This document shows positions 5,915 to 14,072 of a stretch of DNA of 21,170 nt, piece after piece. The stretch's first letter is position 1, and each line of letters opens with the position of its first letter. This DNA comes from Victivallales bacterium (GTDB taxonomy: Bacteria; Verrucomicrobiota; Lentisphaeria; Victivallales; UBA1829), in the NCBI GenBank assembly GCA_016285335.1, contig JAEEQO010000023.1, forward strand, positions 1 to 21,170, in the 5' to 3' direction. The notes under the pieces were generated by a model, which was given only the letters and a program-made list of their open reading frames with translations, did no database searches and had not been told where the DNA came from. The position numbers and the translations under genes were made by a program.

Positions 5915-7703
5915 ATCTTTGCTGGATTACTATCAGGAGAATCTGGAATATCTGCGGGATCAGGGAAGAGATTTTGCAAGAGAGTTTCCGAAGATTGCGT
6001 CCCGCCTGGAAATCACGGAGAACGAATGCGCGGACCCCTACGTCGAACGCATCCTGGAAGGAACCGCTTTTCTGGCTTCCAAGGTGGAACGCGAGCTGGA
6101 CGAGAGCATGCCCAAGATGCTGGAGTCCTTCTGGGGCAATACGATGCCCGTGGCCCTGGATCTGATCCCGTCGTTCTCAATTGCCGAACTGAAGGATCTG
6201 GACCGGAGCAGCATCCCGGCGAATCCCAAGCTCCCGGCGGGCAGCCGTTTCGAGATCATGATGGAAGGCGCCAAATCTCCATGCACATTTTCCACGATGA
6301 TTCCTCTTTCCGTTCAGCCCGTCGTCCTGGAGGATGTGCGTTATCTCAGCCTGGAACTGGAAAAGTACGATCTGACGGCCAGTGCCGGGCTGTATCTGAA
6401 GTTCCAGCGGCTTGCGGACATCCCGATCAAGGAATACCCCGACGATCTTCTGGTGTATTTGGACATGCCCGGGGAAATGGCATCCAGACTTCAGCAGCAT
6501 CTCCAGACAGAATGCACGGCGATTTACTCCCTTGCCGACGGGCGGACACAGGCCGTGGACGGAATCCGTTTTACCATCCCGATGCTTGCCGAAGACGGGG
6601 AACCGAACTGGCCGGAGACGAAGGCTTCCGAGCAGAAAGCGCTTTATCAGTTCGCCGTGTTCCAGTCCATGTTCCGTTTTATCCGGATTCACGGATTCGG
6701 CCGGATCCTGAAGGAAACCACCGGTGAAACGCTGGAACTAATCCTCACGTTCCGGAACCGCTGTTCCGACTTCATCCATGTGATCGAGAAAAAATCCCTG
6801 CGCCTCAACTGCATTCCGGTCTGCAACCTTTTCCGGAAAAAATCCGACAGGATGCTGCTCGGGATGAAGGTGCAGCACCATCTGGTCCCCGACCGCACCG
6901 CGCCGCTGGATTTCGAAGTGTCGCGGGTCCTCAACGTTTCCCTTTTCGACAACGGAAACCGGACGCTGCTGGATTTGCACCGGCTGTTTGACGCGGATTT
7001 TACGGCGGACGGGGAGGACTCGTTCAATTTCTTCTCCGTGCAGAGGGTCCCACGGCTGAGGGGCGACACAGAAAAACGGCGTTCGACCTATTCCGGGCAG
7101 GAAGTCTTCCTGTCGTTCAGCGGGGAGAAGTATCTGGAAATCCAGCAGAACGCCGTTCAGTTTTCGGCGGAAATGCTTTGCACCAACCGGGATCTTCCGC
7201 TGTTCCTGCGGAACGGCGCGGCGCTGAAGGCAAAGGATTCCGGGCTGTTCCGGTCCGCGGTCCTGTTAACATCTCCGACCGCGCCCGGGGCTCCGCTTCT
7301 GAGCGGGTTCGGGAAGGAATATGCGGAAAAGGCGGCATTCTTCCTACTTCATTTCTCCGACATGCTCTGGTGCGACAGGACAGCGTCCGGGGACATGCTT
7401 CAGAAGATCATCCACATGCATATCCCGCACAACCGGGAAGAGTTGTCCGGGCTGGAACGCAGCGTAATCGCAATGGAAAGCACCAAAGAAGTGTTCCGGT
7501 ATGTTCTCCGGGGGCAGGTGTTTTTCGAATCCGGCTGGAAAGTCCGTCTGGTCCTGGACGAGCTCGCGTGCACTGGCATCGGGTATTACACGTTCGGCTG
7601 CGTCCTGCGGGAGATTCTGCGGAATTACAAGCCCGTCAATATGCCTGCGAAGATCATACTGGAAACGAAACAACAGGGAGTGATTACGGAATGGATGATC
7701 TGA
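5907..7703 (+). CDS. tssF: T6SS baseplate protein TssF (VasA/ImpG)
   Basis: TssF forms the baseplate wedge with TssG and TssE around the VgrG hub. At 598 aa it is full length for the family. The N-terminus is diagnostic: LLDYYQENLEYLRDQGRDFAREFPKIASRL, then DPYVERILEGTAFL (D43 onward) and the long helix ending ESMPKMLESFWGN. Later parts include a CNLFRKKSDRMLLG segment and a HHLVPDRTAPLDFEVSRVLNVS block that match the usual TssF DYRVVPD...EVYSV-type region, and a C-terminal VFFESGWKVRLVLDE block matching the family's GTEVTL segment. ATG 5907 is preceded by GGAGG at 5896-5900 and overlaps the tssE stop. It overlaps tssG by 13 bases. Confidence 0.95.
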   Translation: MDKSLLDYYQENLEYLRDQGRDFAREFPKIASRLEITENECADPYVERILEGTAFLASKVERELDESMPKMLESFWGNTMPVALDLIPSFSIAELKDLDRSSIPANPKLPAGSRFEIMMEGAKSPCTFSTMIPLSVQPVVLEDVRYLSLELEKYDLTASAGLYLKFQRLADIPIKEYPDDLLVYLDMPGEMASRLQQHLQTECTAIYSLADGRTQAVDGIRFTIPMLAEDGEPNWPETKASEQKALYQFAVFQSMFRFIRIHGFGRILKETTGETLELILTFRNRCSDFIHVIEKKSLRLNCIPVCNLFRKKSDRMLLGMKVQHHLVPDRTAPLDFEVSRVLNVSLFDNGNRTLLDLHRLFDADFTADGEDSFNFFSVQRVPRLRGDTEKRRSTYSGQEVFLSFSGEKYLEIQQNAVQFSAEMLCTNRDLPLFLRNGAALKAKDSGLFRSAVLLTSPTAPGAPLLSGFGKEYAEKAAFFLLHFSDMLWCDRTASGDMLQKIIHMHIPHNREELSGLERSVIAMESTKEVFRYVLRGQVFFESGWKVRLVLDELACTGIGYYTFGCVLREILRNYKPVNMPAKIILETKQQGVITEWMI

Positions 7704-8749
7704 GACGGTTCCACAAACAGATCGCGTCCCTGCTGTCGTCCGGGAAGATGGAGCCGGACTTTTTCGAAGTGGTCCGGCAGTTCGAACAGCAGCATCCGGA
7801 GCTTCCCCGCATCGGCTATGCTAGGCGGAGCGGCCAGGAGGCGCTGCGTTTCGGGCAGACGCCGTCTCTGCATTTCTCGGAAACGGTGATGGATTCCCTG
7901 CAGGAGGGGCCGGACGGCATGATGCGGCTGTTTGTCAATTTCTTCGGATTGTGCGGAGCAAACGGTCCGATGCCGTTGGAGTTCACGTCCATGGTCTTCC
8001 AGCGTTCCCACAATCATTACGACCGCACCATCCAGCGTTTCCTGGACATCGTCAATCATCCGTTTTTGCGGTTGTATTACCGGGCTTACGCGGACCATAC
8101 AGCGGCAATCTGCTGCGACCGTCCGGAGGAGAGCTTCGTGGAACGGCTCTTCAAGGTCCTGCTCGCTCAGCCGGACGGGATCACGGACAGCAGAAAAAAG
8201 AAAAACCTGTGGTATGCCGAAAGCGCCCATCTCGTCAGCGCACGGAGAAGCCGCGGCGGTCTGTTCCGGGTCCTCTCCGACGTCCTGCATATTCCGGTTT
8301 TCATTGAGGAGCGGGTGACGGGACACTATGAGATCCCTCGGCATTATCTATGCCGTCTGGGGACGGGCAGGCAGTCCCGGCTGGGCGTCGACACGCAAAT
8401 CGGCAGGCGTTTCCTCAGCAACACGAAAAAGATCTGGATCCATTTCGGCCCCATCGATTTCAGCCGGTACTGTTCCTTTCTGCCGGAACGGGAATCATTC
8501 TCCCTGATCGCATCGGTGACCAGCCGCTTTTTTGAGAACCCGATGGAATACGACTTCATCTTCCGGCTGAAGACAGACACCCTGCCGTCGGCCAGGCTGA
8601 ACCGGACCGTTGCCCTGGGGCACAGCGTCTGGCTGGGGCGCCCCCGGGGGCAGGAAACATCCGTCCGCCTGGACGCCAGCCGGATCTTCACGGAACAGCA
8701 CAAGAAGAAACAGACATCTCTACCCCCCGTAACAGTAAGGAGTCTTTAA
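7691..8749 (+). CDS. tssG: T6SS baseplate protein TssG (VasB/ImpH)
   Basis: TssG is the second wedge component and binds TssF in a 2:1 F:G complex. The 352-aa protein starts at ATG 7691, inside the end of tssF; the reading frame is open further upstream, but that part is antisense-like filler within tssF. Family marks: PDFFEVVRQFEQQHPELPRIG, LRFGQTPSLHFSET, FFGLCGANGPMPLEF (residues about 84-98), HYDRTIQRFLDIVNHPFLRLYYRAY (about 111-137), a central DVLHIPVFIEERV region and an IWIHFGPIDFSRYCSFLPE block in the C-terminal half. A GGGAG lies about ten bases upstream of the start. The PAAR-like gene begins one base after its stop. Confidence 0.92.
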   Translation: MDDLRRFHKQIASLLSSGKMEPDFFEVVRQFEQQHPELPRIGYARRSGQEALRFGQTPSLHFSETVMDSLQEGPDGMMRLFVNFFGLCGANGPMPLEFTSMVFQRSHNHYDRTIQRFLDIVNHPFLRLYYRAYADHTAAICCDRPEESFVERLFKVLLAQPDGITDSRKKKNLWYAESAHLVSARRSRGGLFRVLSDVLHIPVFIEERVTGHYEIPRHYLCRLGTGRQSRLGVDTQIGRRFLSNTKKIWIHFGPIDFSRYCSFLPERESFSLIASVTSRFFENPMEYDFIFRLKTDTLPSARLNRTVALGHSVWLGRPRGQETSVRLDASRIFTEQHKKKQTSLPPVTVRSL

Positions 8750-8750
8750 A

Positions 8751-9041
8751 ATGCCCATGCCGATCGCCGTTATGACATCGCAAACCGCAACCGGAGACAC
8801 CGTAGTCGGGCCCGGTTCCACGAAAGTCCTGTGCAAGGGGAAACCTGCTGTGACCATGGGGGCGTCCGTATCGGGAGCCGCATGCGTCGGGACGGCGGCA
8901 GTCAATCCGAACCCGCAGGTCCTGGTCGAGAACAAACCTGTGCTGCACCTGACATCCCAGGCGACCGGCAGCAATCCCGCAACGGGCGCTCCGGTCACGA
9001 CCCCCATTATCGATACTTCAGCCACGACGGTCCTGTCGTAA
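8751..9041 (+). CDS. PAAR-like spike-tip protein
   Basis: A 96-aa small beta-rich protein of the PAAR-like type, which caps the VgrG trimer and sharpens the T6SS spike. PAAR-style features are the early GDTVVGPGSTKVLCKGKPAV segment, the repeated NGKP-like turns (KGKPAVTMG at about 29-37, ENKPVLHLT at about 61-69) and a Gly/Pro/Thr-rich tail. It has no C-terminal extension, so it carries no obvious toxin domain. The usual zinc-site histidines are not clearly present (one His, two Cys), so the match is to the wider PAAR-like class. Start ATG 8751 has AAGGAG at 8737-8742. It is followed directly by vgrG, which supports the role. Confidence 0.8.
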   Translation: MPMPIAVMTSQTATGDTVVGPGSTKVLCKGKPAVTMGASVSGAACVGTAAVNPNPQVLVENKPVLHLTSQATGSNPATGAPVTTPIIDTSATTVLS

Positions 9042-9054
9042 GAAAACGAGGTCC

Positions 9055-12000
9055 ATGATGCCCGAAACAATCAAGACAAGATACTGCAAGCTGCTGATCG
9101 GGCCGACGCAGTCCGGAGCGGCAACCACGGATGAAGCATTCGACGCCAGCAGCACGGAAGACGATTTTCTGACGGAAAAAGTCCGGTTTTCGGAAGGGAT
9201 CTCCATGATTCCGTTTGCCGAAATCGAGGCGTATTCCGGCAAAAGCACGAAAAGCTACAAGGAACTCTGCGAACTGCTGGACCAGCCCGCCCGCCTGATT
9301 CTGCGGCAGACCAACGGCGAAAGCCGCACGATCGTCGGCAAGGTCTCGCACGTCGCGCACCTCGGGATCTGCCGGGACAATCCGCGAGAGGCTCCGATCT
9401 ACCATTACCGCCTTACGATTTCGTCCGTCCTGAACGACATGCGGTTCGTACGGCAGTCCAGGACGTTTGAGAATCAGACATTCGAAGCCGTGATCCGGTC
9501 GGTCCTGAGTTATTACAGCATCACCCCGACATTCCGCTGCACGACGCCCGACAACGCCGATTTCTACAACAAACAGCGCAATTTCTATCAGCGGAGCGAA
9601 TCCGATTACGATTTCTTCCGCCGGGTTCTGTTCGACGCAGGATGGAGTTTCCGGATCTATACGAAAGGCGATGAAGAGCTGACGGCCCAGGAGGCCATCC
9701 TGATCACCGACGGCAATTATTTCTCTGAGGAGAACGACGATACGGAATTCACGGCATCCTGGAATGTGGAAGACCAGGACCAGACGATCAACGTCAAAGA
9801 CTGGAGCATGGAGCAGGACGTCGGGATCGATTCCCTGGTGACAGATTCCTCCGCTTTCGCCGCCAACGACGGAAAACGCACGTGGTTCCTGAACGCAACG
9901 GGTTCGCTCTTCGCCGCGGATTCCAACGACGACGCCAAAAAGGAATATGAGGAACACCGGACGGACAATCTGGACCGTTTCCTGACATTCAACAGACAGT
10001 GCTGCAGAGGTATCGCCTCCTCCCTGAACCTGTACCCCGGTTGCGTGATCAATTTGAGCGATTTCTATGGAACATCCGACGAGGTCATCCGCTCCAGGAT
10101 CACGAAAATGGAAATCAACATCACGGACCGCATGCCGGAAGGATACCCGGTTTCCGGGGAAACGCCCGATCTGACGATTCGGATCAGGGGAATCGACACG
10201 TCTTCCGAAAAGCTCCCGCTGCTTGCGGACGATACGGAGCCGCCGAAACAGGAACAGAACGCGATTCAGGCGGAGAAGAACTCCGGAGCCGCCGTGGCGG
10301 CCGTCTCGACAGCGGCGGGGGAAACGGCCGGCGCGATCAGACAGACTGTTTTCACCGCTACGGTCAGCACGAAGGACGGAAACACGAAGGACAATCACAA
10401 TTCCGTTTGCACCATGGTGACGGACGAGAACACGAAAGGGATGTTCTTCTACGCCGTCCTGGACGGGGCGATGTCGGCCATCCTCGTTCAGTTCACGATG
10501 CCGCTCGGCGGATTCGGACAGGGCCTGTACCGTCTGCCCCGGCTGGGAGACAGGATCGTCGTCATGGCGGTCACCGAGAACCGTTATGTGCTGGTCAACT
10601 ACATCCCGTCCCCCGATTCGATGCCGTTCGTCGACAAGGACCATGTCGCGAATTCCCAGAAGATGACGGTGCTGCGGCACAACGTCCCCGGCACAGTGCC
10701 CAGTTACTACGGCACTGCCGCGGACAATCCGGACCCCACGATATACAAGAGCCTCAAGTACAGCGAAATCGGGATGTACAGCGAAAACGACAGGGAAGTC
10801 ATGCGTCTCCAAACGCCTGGCTACCGGTACGACCACGCGGAAAAGGATTCGATCGCCACGGCCGCGAACTTCCTGTTCTCCACGCCGAACAACAAAGACG
10901 GGGAATTCCACATCGGCAAGGTCAACAAGATCAATCTTCAGGCGGACCAGCAAATTCGCATCCAGGTCGGGCGCTCGTGCATCACGATCAACGAGAAGAT
11001 GATCGAATTCCGGATCCGCCAGACGAAAGCGGCCGGCGGCCCGCAGGATTCCGTAATCTACATGAATCCCATGGGGATATACCTGAGCTCATCCAGGCTC
11101 AGCGTGATCGGGCAGAACAGGATCGACATGGAAGCCGGACTGGGCGAAGTCTTCAGCATGTCCGGCGGCGTAGTCAGCCTGTACGGACGTTATATCAACA
11201 TGTCGACCATTGATAAGAATTATCTGTCCCTAGCCATGTCACTCAATGCGATCCTGGCGATGCTGAATGCCGTCTCGTTCGGGGTCGGATTCGCCGATGA
11301 CTTCGACATTGATGACCGCACTTATGACGATGCGGTCAAAGGCGGCAAGATCAATATTGGCAAATTGGAGGCAATGGAATCAAGCAAGCTTGATGCCTTT
11401 TCGCAGTTCTTTTATGTGGCGGGCGGCATGACGTCCACGGTTGCTATGATCAGCAATGTCTTCCATCAACAATTCTGGGCACGTGCGCCGTTCTTCGCCA
11501 CCGGAGACAATTCCTCCAATATTCCGGGCGCCGTCTTCAGCGTCCTGGATGCGGTCCTCTCCGGAGTCTTGTCCGGGGCACTTATGTTCTTTGGGCTGAA
11601 GACCCGGACGATTCTCTGCGATGCCCTGATGTTTGTATTTACGGAAGCGAAGTACCTCTACCTTTGTGCGAGAGCGCAAACCATCAAGCTCAGCAAGAAT
11701 GAAGTCAGTTACATGCGCATGAGCGGAGATCTGATGGAATTCTGGACAAAGGAAATGACTGTGGACAGCGGAAAACTCACTATGAACGTGTTCGATATCC
11801 CGATCGTTCCTTCCCAGCCGGACGACTTGAATCTTTCGTACGATGAACGTGCGCTTCTGAATGAGCTTATGGGCGACCCCACAAGAGTCGTGACAGAACT
11901 GGCAAAAGCTCTTGCCGTGGGAGAAACGCTTGCCGCGACCCAGGTAATGAAACGGACTTTGGCGAAGGTAAAGGTCCAAATGGATTCCTCGTCGATGAGT

Positions 12001-12252
12001 CACACGAGTCCGAAATGGGACGCGGAGTTGGACAAGGTCACCTTCAATTCCATTTCGAAGATCGATGTTACGGTCGGAGCGCAGTCGAAGATCACGATCG
12101 ATTCGTCCGGGCTGACGGAAAAAGTGGCCAAGCTGACGCAGAAATTGACGACCCTTGAGATCAAGGCAACAAAAATGACCACGACTGCCAACTGCTATAC
12201 AGTCAAATTCACCCAGAGTAGAATGCAGGGGCAGATGATTCAACTCGGATAA
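9055..12252 (+). CDS. vgrG: T6SS spike protein VgrG with long C-terminal extension and hydrophobic insert
   Basis: VgrG forms the trimeric spike at the tip of the Hcp tube. This copy is 1,065 aa, against about 600-700 for a plain VgrG. Residues 1-400 form a gp27-like base with the SESDYDFFRRVLFDAGWSF hallmark. About 433-510 form the gp5 OB fold, including LYRLPRLGDRIVVMAV. About 540-720 are repetitive beta-strand (spike needle). Residues 724-871 then change to hydrophobic helices: segments 724-746, 785-803, 823-848 and 853-871. Beta repeats resume at about 872-918, followed by a helical linker and a Ser/Thr/Lys-rich beta tail (about 980-1065). The DNA of the last kilobase looks AT-richer than the N-terminal part. 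GAGG at 9048-9051 is only three bases from ATG 9055 and six from the adjacent ATG 9058, so 9058 may be the real start. Immediately upstream is the PAAR-like gene. Confidence 0.93.
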   Translation: MMPETIKTRYCKLLIGPTQSGAATTDEAFDASSTEDDFLTEKVRFSEGISMIPFAEIEAYSGKSTKSYKELCELLDQPARLILRQTNGESRTIVGKVSHVAHLGICRDNPREAPIYHYRLTISSVLNDMRFVRQSRTFENQTFEAVIRSVLSYYSITPTFRCTTPDNADFYNKQRNFYQRSESDYDFFRRVLFDAGWSFRIYTKGDEELTAQEAILITDGNYFSEENDDTEFTASWNVEDQDQTINVKDWSMEQDVGIDSLVTDSSAFAANDGKRTWFLNATGSLFAADSNDDAKKEYEEHRTDNLDRFLTFNRQCCRGIASSLNLYPGCVINLSDFYGTSDEVIRSRITKMEINITDRMPEGYPVSGETPDLTIRIRGIDTSSEKLPLLADDTEPPKQEQNAIQAEKNSGAAVAAVSTAAGETAGAIRQTVFTATVSTKDGNTKDNHNSVCTMVTDENTKGMFFYAVLDGAMSAILVQFTMPLGGFGQGLYRLPRLGDRIVVMAVTENRYVLVNYIPSPDSMPFVDKDHVANSQKMTVLRHNVPGTVPSYYGTAADNPDPTIYKSLKYSEIGMYSENDREVMRLQTPGYRYDHAEKDSIATAANFLFSTPNNKDGEFHIGKVNKINLQADQQIRIQVGRSCITINEKMIEFRIRQTKAAGGPQDSVIYMNPMGIYLSSSRLSVIGQNRIDMEAGLGEVFSMSGGVVSLYGRYINMSTIDKNYLSLAMSLNAILAMLNAVSFGVGFADDFDIDDRTYDDAVKGGKINIGKLEAMESSKLDAFSQFFYVAGGMTSTVAMISNVFHQQFWARAPFFATGDNSSNIPGAVFSVLDAVLSGVLSGALMFFGLKTRTILCDALMFVFTEAKYLYLCARAQTIKLSKNEVSYMRMSGDLMEFWTKEMTVDSGKLTMNVFDIPIVPSQPDDLNLSYDERALLNELMGDPTRVVTELAKALAVGETLAATQVMKRTLAKVKVQMDSSSMSHTSPKWDAELDKVTFNSISKIDVTVGAQSKITIDSSGLTEKVAKLTQKLTTLEIKATKMTTTANCYTVKFTQSRMQGQMIQLG

Positions 12253-12263
12253 AGGAGCGAAAC

Positions 12264-13382
12264 ATGTCGGATCAGTTGAACTGGATGAATCAGCATTTGA
12301 TTCTGTTGAAATACAAGACCGTCGAGGAAATGGTTTCCCAGGGCGGATACGAACTTGCACCGAAATACGGCCCCCTCTGCAAACCGGGGATGTCCGTCGA
12401 GGACTTCATGACGGCGCTTGTGCGGGCAAATGCGATCCGCGACGCCGCTTCCGTCCTCGCCTACGCGATCCACCGCCGCGCCGGCGTCTGGTGGGGCGTC
12501 TGCTGTTTCAGGAAACTCTACGCCGAGCTTGCCGAGGCGGAAAAGAAACAGGCGGAACAGGCGAAGATCGACGCCCAGAAGAAAGAGGAGGAAGCCGCCG
12601 CGGCTGCCGCGGAGGCGAAGGAGAAAGCGAAGGAGGAGGAGGCACAGGCAGCGGAGGCCGCCGCCCAGGAGAAGAAGTTCACGGAAATGCAGGAAGCCGC
12701 CGCTAAGAGAATCGCCGAGGTGAAGAGCAAATTCACCCCGGAGCAGAAAAAGCTATACGATGAAGCCCGGGCAAGGTTCGATGCGGAGTGCGTGAAGATA
12801 ACCGGTCTTCCCGTGATGGCATTCATCAACGACATGGTGAAGAAGGAAGCGGAATCCGAGGCGGCGAAACAGAGCCTGAAGCAGAAGCCGGAAAAAAAGG
12901 ACGCGCCGCCGCCCGCGCCGCCCGAAGCGAAAGCCGACGCTTCGGACGATCCGATGCCGCCCGAAATGCTGTCGCAGCTGAAGCAGAAAGCGTTTGAGAT
13001 CACCTGCCAATGGGTCGTCGATCCGTCCGCGGAAAACTCCATCACGGCGGACAGTATCGCGAACCAGATCGAGGACGAACCGGAAGGCATGCTGGCGCGT
13101 ACTGCCTTCTGGAGCTACGGCAATCTATCCGTGGCGGAAAAGGACGGCAGCAACGTCCCCGTCCCCGCCGGCCTGGCGGCGAACGGCCTGCGGACGGCGC
13201 TGCTGATGGCGATGCTGACGGAAGGCGGTCTTTATTCGCTGCCGGAACGCGCCGCGCAGTATCTTTCGCTGGGCTTCGAGATCGCCTGCGGAAGGAACAA
13301 CTGGACCGCCCCGGAAACGGAACAGAATGCTCCGTCCGGAACGGAAAAAACCGGGGAAGAGGTTTATCGCAAATGGAAATGA
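12264..13382 (+). CDS. DUF6931-like T6SS-associated protein with coiled-coil centre
   Basis: A 372-aa soluble protein with no known enzymatic motif. The N-terminal part (about 45-87) contains AVRANAIRDAAS-like helices ending in HRRAGVWWGVCCFRKLY. Residues about 88-170 are an Ala/Glu/Lys coiled coil, followed by a Lys/Pro/Ala linker (about 205-235). The C-terminal part (about 277-350) has ARTAFWSYGNLSVAEK and YLSLGFEIACGRNNW. The VWW...C and AFWS-G-L patterns are what I associate with DUF6931 proteins, which often sit beside vgrG and PAAR genes. That assignment is from memory and moderate. It starts 12 bases after vgrG with AAGGAG in front, so it is co-transcribed. A spike chaperone or adaptor role is inference. 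The coiled-coil insertion looks like an addition to the family core. Confidence 0.65.
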   Translation: MSDQLNWMNQHLILLKYKTVEEMVSQGGYELAPKYGPLCKPGMSVEDFMTALVRANAIRDAASVLAYAIHRRAGVWWGVCCFRKLYAELAEAEKKQAEQAKIDAQKKEEEAAAAAAEAKEKAKEEEAQAAEAAAQEKKFTEMQEAAAKRIAEVKSKFTPEQKKLYDEARARFDAECVKITGLPVMAFINDMVKKEAESEAAKQSLKQKPEKKDAPPPAPPEAKADASDDPMPPEMLSQLKQKAFEITCQWVVDPSAENSITADSIANQIEDEPEGMLARTAFWSYGNLSVAEKDGSNVPVPAGLAANGLRTALLMAMLTEGGLYSLPERAAQYLSLGFEIACGRNNWTAPETEQNAPSGTEKTGEEVYRKWK

Positions 13383-13389
13383 CCGTGTC

Positions 13390-13417
13390 TTGCAAACGTA
13401 CGGACGAATGCTATATT
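13390..13417 (+). promoter_or_regulatory. Sigma70-type promoter before the tssJKLM genes
   Basis: TTGCAA (13390-13395), a 16-bp spacer and TATATT (13412-13417). It sits in the only sizeable gap (135 bases) inside the cluster. Transcription would start near 13424, giving a leader of about 95 bases that contains a small hairpin (AAGCGG 13471-13476 with CCGCTT 13483-13488). The membrane-complex genes can therefore be expressed separately from the sheath/baseplate genes. Confidence 0.55.
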
Positions 13418-13517
13418 ATTAAGTGTAGCCCCGTTTCAGCTTCCAACCGGAAAATTACGCTCAGTCGCGGAAGCGGTCTATCCCGCTTTTCCACGTTCAT
13501 TCAGGAGATCGGATAAC

Positions 13518-14072
13518 ATGAAAAAAACAGAGTTGCTTTTCGGTGTCCCGCTGGCCCTGCTGATGCTCGCCGGCTGCTCGTCCCCGGCATACGACGTCGA
13601 AGTCTACATGTCGCCGAAAGTGAAGGAAAAATACCAGATCCGCCCGTCCGTCGAGGTGGACATCGTCGGGGTCAGCCAGTCCGGGGAGGAGCATTTCCAG
13701 GCTGTCCCGGTCAACGACTACTTCACGCCGGGCAATGCGCTCCGGGACGGCACGGAACACGCAACGCTTCATTTCTCCGAGGCGAACGGCGCTCCGAAGC
13801 TCCTTCCGAAATCGGACGAGATCTGGAAAAAGTTTGCGGACAGTTCCTCCGTCAAGCTCTATCTGCTGGTCAATCTGCCGCTGCCGACTGACAGCAAACA
13901 GAAAACCGATCCCCGGAAACTCGCGATCCCACTGGAGAGCAGCGGCTGGTTCGGCTCCGATACGCGTTACTTCGAGATCTCGCCGTCGGGTTTGAACCCG
14001 CTGAAAAAACGCCCGGAATACTCAACCGAAGAAATCCAGACCGAAAAGAAAGAGGAAAGCCATGAGATTTGA
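13518..14072 (+). CDS. tssJ: TssJ-like T6SS outer-membrane lipoprotein
   Basis: A lipoprotein precursor: positively charged MKK, a hydrophobic core and the lipobox LAGC with the lipidated Cys at residue 20. Residue +2 is Ser rather than Asp, which predicts sorting to the outer membrane. The mature part is about 165 aa, with VEVDIVGVS, a YFTPGNALRDG stretch, IWKKF and VKLYLLVNLP strands. It does not look like the textbook Escherichia/Vibrio TssJ, but its place directly before tssK-tssL-tssM and its lipobox fit the TssJ role, which is to anchor TssM to the outer membrane. The tail after about residue 165 is charged and variable. An AGGAGA site precedes ATG 13518. It overlaps tssK by 11 bases. 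A different T6SS-associated lipoprotein family is the main alternative. Confidence 0.75.
   Translation: MKKTELLFGVPLALLMLAGCSSPAYDVEVYMSPKVKEKYQIRPSVEVDIVGVSQSGEEHFQAVPVNDYFTPGNALRDGTEHATLHFSEANGAPKLLPKSDEIWKKFADSSSVKLYLLVNLPLPTDSKQKTDPRKLAIPLESSGWFGSDTRYFEISPSGLNPLKKRPEYSTEEIQTEKKEESHEI

Noticed and set aside
7178..7690. Upstream extension of the tssG reading frame
   Set aside because: It lies wholly inside tssF in another frame; similarity to TssG begins only at ATG 7691.
9007..10953. 648-codon minus-strand frame across PAAR/vgrG
   Set aside because: Antisense shadow of the well-supported vgrG gene; low-complexity translation and no ribosome site.
12491..12723. Arg-rich plus-strand frames inside the DUF6931-like gene
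   Set aside because: Out-of-frame reading of the Lys/Glu/Ala coiled-coil codons.
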